From NCBI RefSeq assembly GCF_023008405.1, contig NZ_CP095376.1, positions 582,001 through 646,000 of the forward strand: DNA of 64,000 bases, given 5' to 3'. This DNA is from Amycolatopsis sp. FBCC-B4732 (GTDB lineage: Bacteria; Actinomycetota; Actinomycetes; Mycobacteriales; Pseudonocardiaceae). Position numbers and translations under genes: made by a program. Numbering within the stretch: position 1 is the first letter of the stretch; each line of letters opens with the position of its first letter. The notes under the pieces were generated by a model that saw only the letters and a list, made by a program, of their open reading frames with translations, made no database searches and was not told the origin of the DNA. Below are positions 44,787-53,563 of this stretch, one piece after another.

Positions 44787-45332
44787 GTGCGGATCGTCGG
44801 CTGGGGTGTTTTCGTGCTTCGGGTAGTGCGGATCGCTGGCTGGGGTGTTTTCGTGCTTCGGGTAGTGCGGATCGCTGGCTGGGGTGTTTTCGTGCTTCGG
44901 GTAGTGCGGATCGCTGGCTGGGGTGTTTTCGTGCTTCGGGTAGTGCGGATCGCTGGCTGGGGTGTTTTCGTGCTTCGGGTAGTGCGGATCGCTGGCTGGG
45001 GTGTTTTCGTGCTTCGGGTAGTGCGGATCGCTGGCTGGGGTGTTTTCGTGCTTCGGGTAGTGCGGATCGCTGGCTGGGGTGTTTTCGTGCTTCGGGTAGC
45101 GCGGATCGCTGGCTGGGGTGTTTTCGTGCTTCGGGTAGTGCGGATCGCTGGCTGGGGTGTTTTCGTGCTTCGGGTAGTGCGGATCGCTGGCTGGGGTGTT
45201 TTCGTGCTTCGGGTAGTGCGGATCGCTGGCTGGGGTGTTTTCGTGCTTCGGGTAGTGCGGATCGCTGGCTGGGGTGTTTTCGTGCTTCGGGTAGCGCGGA
45301 TCGTCGGCTGGGGTCTTTTCGTGCTTCAGCAG
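44787..45332. repeat. Tandem array: fourteen 39-bp units
   Basis: Fourteen head-to-tail units of exactly 39 bp (546 bp). Each starts GTGCGGATCGCTGGCTGGGG and ends TTCGGGTA or a close variant. Units 2-13 are nearly identical; units 1 and 14 carry GTCGGC in place of CTGGC, and two units have GCGCGG for GTGCGG. The length is a multiple of 3 and there is no stop, so open frames run through on both strands: VRIAGWGVFVLRV on plus, a HPSQRSALPEARK frame on minus. No start with a ribosome site was found. It lies between convergent genes, and degenerate copies follow to about 45480. Confidence 0.93.
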
Positions 45333-45675
45333 CGTGGATCGCCGCCTGGGGGTTCTTCACGCGGCGCGGACTTGCGCGGGGCGAGGCTTTCCGCGCCCGG
45401 CGGTGCGAGCCGCCGCCCGGCGGCCTTTTCGCGGGGTTGCGGACTCGCGCGGGCTTTCGCGCGTTGCGGACCCGCGCCTTCCTCGCGTTGGGACCCGCGT
45501 GGGCCGGGCTCGCCGCGTGGGGCCCGTCCTGCGCCCGGCGCGGTGCGCAAGTTCGCCCCGTCTGCACCCGGTCGTGCGCCCCGCCCCGGTGGCGGCGGTG
45601 CTGCCTGCCGCCGACGAAAGATCCCGGCCGGGTTGTGGTGACCGGGCCGGGATCCGTTCGTTGCGTCGAAGCGCG

Positions 45676-47214
45676 TCAGTCTGCGGCGGCCCGGTAAATG
45701 CCGTAGCCGTAGCCCGAGACGTGCAGGCCCGCCGCGTCGTAGCTCGTGCCCTGGCCGAGGATCAGCTCGCCGGGGTCCGGGACGGTCAGCGTCGCCGGGC
45801 GCAGGGCCGGGTTGACCACCACGGTGAATTCGCCGCGGCGGTAGACGAACGGGTAGCCGGCCCGCACGATCGAAACCTCGCCCCGGGCGCCGAGCGCCGG
45901 GTTCGCCTTGCGCAGGGCGATCAGCTCGCGGACGAGGTTCAGGTTCGAGTCCGGGTCGGCCTGCTGGGAGGCCACGTCCGGCCGGGTCGGGGACGGGTTC
46001 GGCGGCAGGTACGTGACCTCCGGATCCGCCGCGTCCCACTGCATCGGCGTGCGCGAACCCGCGCGGTTGAAGCCGTCTTCGAAGACCTGCAGCAGGCTGC
46101 CCTCGTGGTCGGGCAGGCCGGGCTGGTACTGCGTGCCGATCTCGTCGCCGTAGTAGATCGCCGGCAGCGTCGGCCACGTCAGCAGGAACACCAGCGCGCT
46201 GCGCGCGTGCCGGGCCGAGCGGGAACCCGCCACCAGGCGCGGCCAGTCGTGGTTCGCCGTGGGCAGGATGACGTGGCCGCGGTCGCCGATCGACGCCGTC
46301 GTCGTCGCCCATTCGGCGAGGAACACGTCGATCGAGCCCTGGCCCGCCGCGTCGAAGTAGGCCGGTCGCGGGTCTTCCCACGTCATGTCGTAGACGGCGC
46401 GGTTGTGGAACAGCGAACGGAACGCGCGGCTTTCCCCGTAGTGCATGAAGAAGTCCGCGTCGAACCCGGCCGGGACAGCGACCTTCGGGTCGTTCCACTC
46501 CGACAGCAGCACCGTGCCGGGGTGCGCGCGGTCGATCCACTCGCGCACGTCGCGCCACAGCTTCGACGTCTCGACGAGGCCGGGGTCGTCCTTGATCAGG
46601 AACGGCGCCATGTCGACGCGGAACCCGGCGATGCCGTAGCCCATCCAGAAGTCCATGATGTCGCGCAGGGCCTGCCGGTTTTCCCGCGGCCCTTCGGCGT
46701 CCACCGGCTGGCGCCACGGCTCGGCCTCGTTCGGCCGCCCGTAGCCGAAGTTCAGCGCGGGCTGCACGGGGAAGTAGTTCGGCAGGTAGAAACCCTCGCG
46801 GCTGCCGGGCGACGGCTGGAAGTTCGGGCCCCGCTCCGCCGCCCAGATGTACCGGTGGTCGTCCGGGTCGTTCGCCGAGTGCACGAACCACGGGTGCTCG
46901 TTGGAGGTGTGCCCCGGCACGAGGTCGAGCAGTACGCGGATCCCGTGCCTGCCCGCCGAATCGACCAGCTTGAGCAGGTCGTCGTTGCTGCCGTACCGCG
47001 GGTCGACGCGGTAGTAGTCCGCGACGTCGTACCCCGCGTCGAACATGGGGGAGGCGAAGCACGGGTTCAGCCAGACCGTGTTGACACCCAGCCACGCCAG
47101 GTAGTCCAATTTGGACTCGACGCCCCCGAGATCGCCGATCCCGTCCCCGTTCGAGTCCGCGAAGCTCTGCGGATAGATCTGGTATAGGACCGCATCCGCC
47201 AACCAGTCAGCCAT
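45676..47214 (-). CDS. GH13 alpha-glucosidase/trehalose-synthase-like enzyme
   Basis: A 512-residue glycoside hydrolase family 13 protein. Conserved region I LLDLVPGHTSNEHPWF, region II GFRVDMAPF with the nucleophile Asp, region III LLSEWND with the acid/base Glu, and region IV TANHDWPR with the third Asp. The opening DAVLYQIYPQSFADSNGDGIGDLGG is typical of oligo-1,6-glucosidase and trehalose-synthase branches. ATG 47214 is preferred over the upstream TTG. No signal peptide, so it acts on cytosolic oligosaccharides. A LacI-type palindrome lies 120 bp upstream. Confidence 0.9.
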   Translation of the reverse strand: MADWLADAVLYQIYPQSFADSNGDGIGDLGGVESKLDYLAWLGVNTVWLNPCFASPMFDAGYDVADYYRVDPRYGSNDDLLKLVDSAGRHGIRVLLDLVPGHTSNEHPWFVHSANDPDDHRYIWAAERGPNFQPSPGSREGFYLPNYFPVQPALNFGYGRPNEAEPWRQPVDAEGPRENRQALRDIMDFWMGYGIAGFRVDMAPFLIKDDPGLVETSKLWRDVREWIDRAHPGTVLLSEWNDPKVAVPAGFDADFFMHYGESRAFRSLFHNRAVYDMTWEDPRPAYFDAAGQGSIDVFLAEWATTTASIGDRGHVILPTANHDWPRLVAGSRSARHARSALVFLLTWPTLPAIYYGDEIGTQYQPGLPDHEGSLLQVFEDGFNRAGSRTPMQWDAADPEVTYLPPNPSPTRPDVASQQADPDSNLNLVRELIALRKANPALGARGEVSIVRAGYPFVYRRGEFTVVVNPALRPATLTVPDPGELILGQGTSYDAAGLHVSGYGYGIYRAAAD

Positions 47215-47333
47215 GCTTGCCAAGCTACAAGAACCGCCGGTCGGCGGGCGTATCCGAACGTGCGGGAAGGCCCGCGCGCGCGACTGCGCCGAGGCACGCA
47301 GATCGCCGAGAGCGGCCGTGCTCCCGGCGATCT

Positions 47334-47347
47334 GGTAAACGTTTTCC
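47334..47347. promoter_or_regulatory. Possible LacI-family operator
   Basis: GGTAAACGTTTTCC contains the perfect palindrome AAACGTTT typical of LacI/GalR-family sites, in an otherwise GC-rich stretch about 120 bp upstream of the GH13 start. No regulator of this type is encoded in the window. Confidence 0.35.
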
Positions 47348-47387
47348 CTGACGGCCGGACGCGTTCACCGGCCGGGCGCCGGACCGG

Positions 47388-47981
47388 TCAGCGCTTGACG
47401 TTGTAGTGCAGGTGCAGCACGCGGTCGCCCTGGATGACGACGTCCGGGTCTTCGAGCTGGACGGTGCCGGCGTGGCTGCCGAAGTACCGCTTGCCCTCGC
47501 CGAAGACGACCGGCGCGACGTCCAGCGCGACCTCGTCGACGAGCCCGGCCGAGAACGCCTGCCCGGCGACGTCACCGGCGGCCACGCAGACCAGCCCGTC
47601 ACCGGCGAGCTTCTTGGCCAGGTTGATGCCGTTCTCGATCGAGTCGGCCGTGTGGAAGGGCGCGTCCGGGAACCGGGCCAGCCACTCGTCCGGCAGCGGC
47701 CGGTGGGTGACGACGACGAGCTCGTCGGCGGACGCGGGCTTTCCGCCCCAGCCGTCGAACGTGTCGAACAGGTGCCGGCCGATCACCGTGACCTTGATGG
47801 CGTCCCAGAAGGGCTGCACGTAGTCCGCGGACGCCTGGCTGACGTTGAACGACCACTCGTCGTTGGCGCGGATCGTGACGTCGCCGTTCGAGTACCAGTC
47901 GAACAGCGGCCCGACCGAGTCGTCCGGGTAGGCGATGTAGCCGTCCAGCGAGACCACGGCGTGTACGACAACTCGGGCCAT
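47388..47981 (-). CDS. RibD/dihydrofolate-reductase-like protein
   Basis: A 197-residue protein of the RibD C-terminal/DHFR-like fold common in actinobacteria: VVVHAVVSLDGYIAYPDDS, IGRHLFDTFDGWGGKP, VVVTHRP and LVCVAAGDVAGQAFSAGLVDEVALDVAPVVFGEGKRYF, which is the typical NADPH-binding and C-terminal segment. AAGGAG stands 7 nt before the ATG. Substrates of this group are mostly unknown. It is followed on the opposite side by a VOC gene, both transcribed on minus. A pathway role is possible but not indicated. Confidence 0.83.
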   Translation of the reverse strand: MARVVVHAVVSLDGYIAYPDDSVGPLFDWYSNGDVTIRANDEWSFNVSQASADYVQPFWDAIKVTVIGRHLFDTFDGWGGKPASADELVVVTHRPLPDEWLARFPDAPFHTADSIENGINLAKKLAGDGLVCVAAGDVAGQAFSAGLVDEVALDVAPVVFGEGKRYFGSHAGTVQLEDPDVVIQGDRVLHLHYNVKR

Positions 47982-48068
47982 TGCATCCGCTCCTTGATTT
48001 CATCGGCGGCGCAGGACATTCCTGCGCCCGTTGGCGATGCTATCGGCGAGGCCGCGGCGCGCATCTCC

Positions 48069-48536
48069 CTAATTGCTCTCCTCGGCGAGTTCGACGATGA
48101 GACCTTCGGGACCGCGGACGTAGCACATCCGGAAGATGTTTTCGTAATTGACGATCTCGCCGATGGTGTCCAGTCCTTTTGCCCGAATTCGCTCGATCGT
48201 GCTGTCCAGATTCTCGACGATGTACGCGATGTGCCGGAACCCCAACCGGTTCACCGCCGGTGCCTGCGCGTCCGCTGAATCCGTCGCCGGGTCGACCGGG
48301 TGGTGGAACTTGGTCAGCTCCAGTTTTCCGCTCCCGTCCGGCGCGTTGACCATCACCATTTCCAGCCGCACGCCCTCGAGTCCGAGGATCCGCTCGACCC
48401 ACTCGTCTTCGATCCGCATCGGCGCGGCGACTTCGAAGCCGAGGTCGGCGAAGAAAGCCGTCACCGCTTCGAGGTCGTCGACGATCACACCGACGTGCTC
48501 GAACCGCCGCACGCCACCCCCGGCCGCACCGCTCAT
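48069..48536 (-). CDS. VOC (glyoxalase-fold) protein
   Basis: A 155-residue vicinal-oxygen-chelate protein with two beta-alpha-beta-beta-beta modules: FEHVGVIVDDLEAVTAFFADLGF and HIAYIVENLDSTIERIRAKGL. Metal ligands fit His in FEHVG, Glu in RLEMV, His in FRHIAY and Glu in IVELAEE. GAGGGG precedes the ATG. VOC proteins act as epimerases on cyclitol intermediates in EEVS pathways (CetB type), and as glyoxalases, dioxygenases or thiol-transferases elsewhere. It precedes the DinB gene on the same strand, 46 bp apart. Its family is firm; role open. Confidence 0.87.
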   Translation of the reverse strand: MSGAAGGGVRRFEHVGVIVDDLEAVTAFFADLGFEVAAPMRIEDEWVERILGLEGVRLEMVMVNAPDGSGKLELTKFHHPVDPATDSADAQAPAVNRLGFRHIAYIVENLDSTIERIRAKGLDTIGEIVNYENIFRMCYVRGPEGLIVELAEESN

Positions 48537-48582
48537 GGTGAATTCCCCTCGCTCGTCGGACGATTCAGGTTCGTCGCGAAAC

Positions 48583-49200
48583 CTACGCGGCCGCCTGCGC
48601 CCCCGGCCACGGCGACCGGCGCCCCACGTGACCCAGGTGCGCGGTCAGCAGGTCGGCGTCCGCCCCGACTTCCACGGGCGGCCCGAACATCCCGAGCGCC
48701 CGCGCTTCGGGCCCGACGAGCACGGCAGCGAACTTCTGTGCCGCGGCGACGACCTCGGCGTCGGGCGCGTAGGCGATCCCGCCGCCGCTCGCCAGGTCCC
48801 AGCCGTGGGTGAGCACCTCGTTGAGGCACATCAAGGCGTGCACCGAACCGGGCGTGTCCGCGCCGCCCTTGCCCGGGGTGACCCGGTCGAGGATCCCCGG
48901 CTCGGAAAAGGCGGTGACGCATCGGTCCCCGAGCGCGCGAACGGTGGCCGCGGGGTCCGCGCCGAGCCGTTCGGTGTGCGCCAGGTGCTCCAGCCGGTCC
49001 GGCTGCGAGTCCGCGGGGTCCAGCGCCGGCCCGGTCGCCGCCTGCGTCGCCAACCCGACCATGCCGAGCATGTGGTTGCCGACCTGGCGGACCGACCACC
49101 GTTGGCACGGGCTCGGCCCGTTCCAGGCCGCCGGTTCGATGGCGGCCACCACGTCCGCCGTCGTCCGGAAAGCGCGCTCGAGCAGTGTGGGCAGGTCCAT
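48583..49200 (-). CDS. DinB-fold TIGR03086/maleylpyruvate-isomerase-like protein (mycothiol-linked family)
   Basis: A 205-residue four-helix DinB-fold protein. DLPTLLERAFRTTADVVAAIEPAAWNGPSPCQRWSVRQVGNHMLGM is the family opening, with metal-ligand-type His in NHMLGM and a second His in EVLTHGWDLA. Members of the wider fold include mycothiol-dependent isomerase and S-transferases, and LmbV of lincomycin biosynthesis is a DinB-type protein that puts mycothiol on a sugar. The ATG at 49200 is chosen for the conserved opening. It ends the minus-strand VOC-DinB group and adds to the thiol-related genes of the region. Confidence 0.78.
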   Translation of the reverse strand: MDLPTLLERAFRTTADVVAAIEPAAWNGPSPCQRWSVRQVGNHMLGMVGLATQAATGPALDPADSQPDRLEHLAHTERLGADPAATVRALGDRCVTAFSEPGILDRVTPGKGGADTPGSVHALMCLNEVLTHGWDLASGGGIAYAPDAEVVAAAQKFAAVLVGPEARALGMFGPPVEVGADADLLTAHLGHVGRRSPWPGAQAAA

Positions 49201-49354
49201 GTCCGTCCTCTCGTCGCCGGCTTTCCTCCAATCTGGAACATGATCAAGCAAACGATCATCTCGCTGCGTGCGAGGTTCGCCTTTGCGGTGGTCAGCGGCT
49301 CGGAGGCAAGTGCTTGGCGTACCGGGGAACGGGCCGGGTGCCCACAAGTGACGG

Positions 49355-49651
49355 TCAGGCAGCCCGGTTGGCAGCGGCCTGGTCCGGCACCGGATCGTTC
49401 GCCGTCCGAAGGGTGTCTCCGCACGGTGCCGCGAGCCCGCCCGTCGTCGGATCCGAACTGGACAGTGCGGTGCCGCCCGCGACCGGTGGTGCGGTGCCGG
49501 AATGCTCCGCGGCCGCCCGGAAGGTCAAGTGGTGCAGCTTCCTCAGGTGCCGCTGCACCAGACCGGCCCGCCGCGCTTCGGCGAAGATGGCCCGTGCGGC
49601 GCCGTTCTCGCGGCGACGGCGGTGGCGCGGGGTGGATCCGTGGTCCGCCAC
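49355..49651 (-). CDS. Small basic hypothetical protein
   Basis: A possible 98-residue protein with no family I recognise. It opens with an Arg-rich stretch (STPRHRRRRENGAARAIFAEARRAGLVQRHLRKLHHL) and ends in a Pro/Ala/Thr-rich tail. GTG 49651 is supported by GGAGG 8 nt upstream; the frame is open further upstream. It lies alone between the DinB gene and the tRNA. It may be a non-coding accident of high GC. Confidence 0.3.
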   Translation of the reverse strand: MADHGSTPRHRRRRENGAARAIFAEARRAGLVQRHLRKLHHLTFRAAAEHSGTAPPVAGGTALSSSDPTTGGLAAPCGDTLRTANDPVPDQAAANRAA

Positions 49652-49982
49652 GATCGTGTCCTCCAGTGGGTGTGCCGGATCGGTCCGGCGTGTCGGGTTG
49701 ACGGGTTTCATTGCTCGGTGTGACCGTTCGGTCGCGCGCGAGACACGACGGCCGGGTTCGCCGCCTGGGTAACAAGGTTGTCTCGACTGGAACTCGGCCC
49801 GGTCAGGTTGGGCCACCTGGCCGCTCGCACGGTGGGTCGTCCGGACCTTCGCGCGCTGCGGGGGAATGCGGGCCGCCACCGTCCACTGTGGGAGCACACC
49901 GAGCAGGAGAAGCTGTTCCGGTGTGGGGCCGATCACGTGGCCAGGGCACGTCGTGCGCAGCCGCGCACGACGTCTTCCCTGG

Positions 49983-50059
49983 TGGCGCCCCCGGCAGGAC
50001 TCGAACCTGCGACCTAGAGATTAGAAGGCTCTTGCTCTATCCAGCTGAGCTACGAGGGC
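49983..50059 (-). tRNA. tRNA-Arg (anticodon TCT)
   Basis: Reading the minus strand, acceptor GCCCTCG pairs with CGGGGGC. The D-arm GCTC..GAGC, the anticodon loop CTTCTAA giving TCT, and the T-arm GCAGG-TTCGAGT-CCTGC are all complete. Discriminator G and an encoded CCA are included (49983-49985). Position 31:39 is a C-T mismatch. Such loci are common integration sites for mobile DNA, and accessory genes lie on its left side. Confidence 0.95.
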
Positions 50060-50427
50060 CCGCGCCGACGGCTGCAGCCGATCGGTACCGGTCGCCCGGC
50101 ACCGGCAGCTTAGTCGTCGCCATCCTCTCGATCGTTCGACACCGGCGAATCGTTTCAGGTCTCGTTCGACGTAATTCGGGAGTCCGGTGGCGACACCGTC
50201 ACGGCCCGCGATCCGACCCGGTCGGGGGAGGTGCGCGGTCCGGCGGTGATCGGAAGGCGCTGTCCGCCGGGTGAGCTGCCGCCGGGGCCCGTGGGCGCGC
50301 CACGCCGCAGAGGCGCGCCCACGGGGTGGGGCCGCTGTCGGGGGAGCGGCCCCGGTCGGGCCCGGCCGCCGCCGCGAGCCGGCTCCCCACCCTGGGAGCG
50401 GCGGCGGGCACGGACCCGGGTCGGGGG
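50060..50427. other. Spacer without a recognised gene
   Basis: The roughly 370-bp stretch between the tRNA and the secreted inhibitor gene is very GC-rich. It shows only shadow open frames rich in Arg, Pro and Gly, without supported starts. GC-rich inverted segments near 50395-50425 could end the inhibitor gene. Nothing else is seen. Confidence 0.4.
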
Positions 50428-50811
50428 TCATTCCCAGATCTGGACCGCGCGGACGAGGAACGGCGCGTTCGGCACGAACGTGCCGCCACCCGGGTAGGTG
50501 ATGAAATCGCCCTCGGTCGAGCATTCCTCGTCCTGGTACACCGTGACGTCACGGCTCATCAGATTCGCGAACGAGGATCCCGCGAATCCTTCGGGCAGCG
50601 GAATGCATTCCCCGGGATTCGCGGTGCGCAGGTCGAACCGCTGGGACTCGCCGCCGTAGGCGTCTGCCGACCAGAGGCAGAATTCGCCCTTCTGACAGGC
50701 GGGATCCGGCGGCGGCGAAGCGGCCTGGGCCACTCCGGTGCTGGTCAGCAACCCCAGCACGGCCAGGACCAGCAACTGCGGCAGCCGGGAACGGAGACGG
50801 CTCGAAGACAT
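50428..50811 (-). CDS. Secreted peptidase-inhibitor family I36-like protein
   Basis: A 127-residue exported protein. Residues 1-30 form a Sec signal (LPQLLVLAVLGLLTSTGVAQA followed by ASP). The mature part has CQKGEFCLWSADAYGGESQRFDL, the beta/gamma-crystallin-like opening of I36 inhibitors, and a second half with SRDVTVYQDEECSTEGDF. Four Cys could form two disulfides. ATG 50811 with AGAGGGG upstream. Homologues inhibit metallo- or serine peptidases; a target is not indicated. Confidence 0.85.
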   Translation of the reverse strand: MSSSRLRSRLPQLLVLAVLGLLTSTGVAQAASPPPDPACQKGEFCLWSADAYGGESQRFDLRTANPGECIPLPEGFAGSSFANLMSRDVTVYQDEECSTEGDFITYPGGGTFVPNAPFLVRAVQIWE

Positions 50812-51027
50812 GTGGATTCCCCTCTGGAGTTCGCGGCCCGGTGGCCGCGGTGAACGTGTGATTCCAGATTGGCGCGCCGGGGAAGGGTTGTCAGCCCGCG
50901 ATTTCCATTCTGTGGACAACTCGGGGAACCGGCCGCGGTTGTCCACAAGGCCGCGAACGGGGCTTGCGAACGGGCCGTTCCGGTGTTACGCGCGCCGTGT
51001 CAAGCTGAGGCCGCGGAAGGGGGAGCC

Positions 51028-52230
51028 ATGCGGGATCGGGTCGCGGTGTTCACCGTGTTCGCCCTCAACGGCCTGGCGATCGGCTCGTGGGCGACGCGCA
51101 CGCCCGCGCTGGCCGCCCAGGTGCACGCCTCGCCCGGCGTGTTCGGGCTCGCGCTGCTCGGCGCCAGCGTCGGCCTGCTCTCGGCCGCCTCGGTGGCCGG
51201 AAGGGTCGTCGAACGCCTCGGGGCCAGGGCGGTCGTGGCCGGGACCACGGTCCTGGCGGCCGTCGCCCTGGTGCTGATCGGCTACGCGCCGGGCGTCCCG
51301 CTGCTGGCCGGCGCGCTGTTCGTGGTCGGGGCGAGCGTCGGGATGCTCGACGTCGCGATGAACGTCGCCGCGGTGGCCGTCGAACGCCGGGCCCGGCGGC
51401 CGGTCATGCCGGTCTTCCACGCCGGGTTCAGCGTGGGCGCGCTCGCCGGTTCGCTGGCCGCGGGGCTCGCCGCGGGACACGGCTGGTCACCGGCGCGCCA
51501 CCTGACCACCGCGGCCGTCGTCGCGGTCGTGGTGCTGCTGGTGGTGGTCCGCGCGGTCCCGGGCAGCCGTCCGGAGCACGCCGCCGCGGTCACCGGCCGC
51601 CGGGCGCCGATCCGCCGTCCGGTGCTGTGGCTGCTCGCCGCGGTGGCGCTGTGCTCGGCGGTCGCCGAGGGCGCGGCGGCGGACTGGTCGGCGCTGCTGA
51701 TGACCGCCGAACGCGGCGTGGGCCAGGGGGCGGCGGCGCTGGCGTTCGCCGGGTTCCAGCTGGTCATGGCACTGGCACGGCTGGCGGGACCGTGGGCGCA
51801 ACGGCGGTTCGGGCCGACCCGCTGCCTGGTCGCGGGCGCGGCGCTGGCGACGGCCGGCTTCCTCGCGACGGCCACGGTGCCGGCCGCTGTCGTCGCCTAC
51901 GCCGGCTTCGCGCTGGCCGGTGCGGGGCTCGCGGCTTCGTTCCCCCTCGCGCTGAGCCTCGCCGGTGACGCGGGGAAACGCGGTGACGGGGCCGGTGGGG
52001 AGCGCGAGATCGGGTTCGTGTCGGCCGTCGCCTACGCCGGGTTCCTCGCCGGGCCGCCGATCATCGGGGGGATCGCGCAGGCGGTCGGGTTCGGGGCCGC
52101 GTTCGGGTTCGTCGCGCTGGTCGCGGCGCTGATCCTGCCCGCGGCGGTGGCGGCCCGGCGGTCGCGGCGCCGGGAGGCAGCCGGGCAGCCCGCGCCGGAG
52201 GTCACCCGTGGGGCATCGGATCCCGGTTGA
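51028..52230 (+). CDS. MFS transporter
   Basis: A 400-residue major facilitator with about twelve hydrophobic segments, opening RVAVFTVFALNGLAIGSWATRTPALAAQVHASPG. GMLDVAMNVAAVAVERRARRPVMPVFHAGFSVGALAG in helices 4-5 resembles the YbjJ/fucose-permease-like branch. AAGGGGGAG precedes the ATG. Its last 29 bp overlap the end of the YcaO gene on the other strand, so the two are convergent. It could be unrelated to the RiPP operon, or an uptake or efflux partner. Confidence 0.84.
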   Translation: MRDRVAVFTVFALNGLAIGSWATRTPALAAQVHASPGVFGLALLGASVGLLSAASVAGRVVERLGARAVVAGTTVLAAVALVLIGYAPGVPLLAGALFVVGASVGMLDVAMNVAAVAVERRARRPVMPVFHAGFSVGALAGSLAAGLAAGHGWSPARHLTTAAVVAVVVLLVVVRAVPGSRPEHAAAVTGRRAPIRRPVLWLLAAVALCSAVAEGAAADWSALLMTAERGVGQGAAALAFAGFQLVMALARLAGPWAQRRFGPTRCLVAGAALATAGFLATATVPAAVVAYAGFALAGAGLAASFPLALSLAGDAGKRGDGAGGEREIGFVSAVAYAGFLAGPPIIGGIAQAVGFGAAFGFVALVAALILPAAVAARRSRRREAAGQPAPEVTRGASDPG

Positions 52231-53563
52231 GCTGCTCCTCGTCCAGCGGCTCCGGGTGCCACCCCAGCCGCACCCCCAGGTCCTGGACGCGCCGCAGGCC
52301 CAGTGGCGGGTAGGCGGCCGGCGCCGTTCCCACCGTGCCCGGCACCAGGACGCGCACCACCCGCACGCCGTCCGCCGCCGCTTCCGGCGTTGTCAGGTCG
52401 ACGTACAGGACCTCGTGCCCCGCCGCCGCGACGCACGCCAGCAGGGCGTCGAGCGAGTCGTCCGCCGGCCGTGGGATCGCCGCCCAGTCGAGGGGCGGCC
52501 CGCCCGTCGCCCAGGCCAGTGCCGCCGCGCCGGCTCGCGGGTCGAGGTGGAACTGCTGGTGGCACAGCAGCTCCACGAGGTCCGCCGGGCCGTAGTGGTC
52601 GGCGTAGTCCCGCTCCGCCCGCCACGGGCGCAACGGGCCCGGGCGGCCGCCGTAGCCCGCGATGATCGCCGAGAGCGCGTCGCGGTCGTCGAGCGTGCGG
52701 CACGTGATCTGCAGTGTGTACGCCTCCGCCAGCGCCTTCAGGGCCGCCTGCTCGGGGTCGGGCCGCGTCGCCGTGCCGACCGTCAGCCAGCCCTCGGGCG
52801 ACCGGACCGCCGCGGCGAGCACCGGCACGCCGAACGCGTTCGCGATCGACCAGAACCGGACCTCGTCGGCACCGGCCAGTGAGGCCAGGCGCGGGGTCGG
52901 GGCCAGGGTGGGCTGGGGCGCGCCGTTGAGCCACCAGACCGCCGAGGCGTCGTGTTCGACGATTTCCTGCAAGCCGGACCGGATCGCGGCTTCGAGGGTC
53001 TCGCCCGCCGCCGTGCCGCCGATCGCCGGGAACGCGTGGAGGGGCTCCTCGGACGCCTTCGGGACGTGGGGCCAGCCGGTGTGGACCAGGAAGGCGGGCA
53101 CGTGGACGTCGCCGCCGCCGAGCGAGGTGGCGCGGACCCAGTGCACGGGCGAAGAGGGGAGGAACGGCGTGAACGGGAACCCGGGGGTGGCGTACTGGCG
53201 CGGCGAATACAGCGCGAGCCGGCCGGGGGACAGCGCGGTCAGCCCGCGCGCGACCAGGTCGTCGTGGCTGCCGTGGACGACGTCGCGGGGCGGCCGGGTC
53301 GCGCAGTACCGCTCCACCGCCTCGCCCCGGGCGGACACGCGTGCGTGCGCCGGGTCGTCCCACGATGTGCCGAAGCCCTGCAGGTCGCCCTGCCACGGCA
53401 GTTCGGCCCGGACGTCGCGGATGTCGGCCACCGCGAGGTGCAGGGCCGCCGGAGTGCCTGCCAGGCCGGCGAAGGACCGCAACCGGGTGACGATCGGGCC
53501 GGAGCCCGGCGCGGAACGGCGTTCACCGCTCCGGCCGGGCAGCCCTTCGTGCAGAGCGGTCAT
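52202..53563 (-). CDS. YcaO-family RiPP-modifying enzyme (stand-alone)
   Basis: A 453-residue YcaO protein. The ATP-binding elements are SARGEAVERY at about residue 74 and AIRSGLQEIVEHDASAVWWL near 200, with ALKALAEAYTLQ later. YcaO enzymes activate amide bonds with ATP to make azolines, thioamides or amidines. Its ATG shares one base with the stop of the repeat peptide (TGATG). No E1/ThiF partner, dehydrogenase, TfuA or protease gene is adjacent. The C-terminus DPMPHG only partly recalls the Pro-rich PxPxP tail of azoline-forming members. It is convergent with an MFS gene, overlapping by 29 bp. Confidence 0.9.
   Translation of the reverse strand: MTALHEGLPGRSGERRSAPGSGPIVTRLRSFAGLAGTPAALHLAVADIRDVRAELPWQGDLQGFGTSWDDPAHARVSARGEAVERYCATRPPRDVVHGSHDDLVARGLTALSPGRLALYSPRQYATPGFPFTPFLPSSPVHWVRATSLGGGDVHVPAFLVHTGWPHVPKASEEPLHAFPAIGGTAAGETLEAAIRSGLQEIVEHDASAVWWLNGAPQPTLAPTPRLASLAGADEVRFWSIANAFGVPVLAAAVRSPEGWLTVGTATRPDPEQAALKALAEAYTLQITCRTLDDRDALSAIIAGYGGRPGPLRPWRAERDYADHYGPADLVELLCHQQFHLDPRAGAAALAWATGGPPLDWAAIPRPADDSLDALLACVAAAGHEVLYVDLTTPEAAADGVRVVRVLVPGTVGTAPAAYPPLGLRRVQDLGVRLGWHPEPLDEEQLNRDPMPHG

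Noticed and set aside
44787..45332. CRISPR array
   Set aside because: Units are directly adjacent 39-bp copies with no variable spacers between repeats, and no cas genes are in the window.
43191..45641. Large plus-strand protein with VRIAGWGVFVLRV repeats, and the matching minus-strand repeat protein
   Set aside because: Both frames are open only because the unit is 39 bp and lacks stops. They run through real genes in other frames and have no supported start.
49711..50274. Plus-strand protein across the tRNA
   Set aside because: It reads through the tRNA-Arg gene and has no family or ribosome site support.
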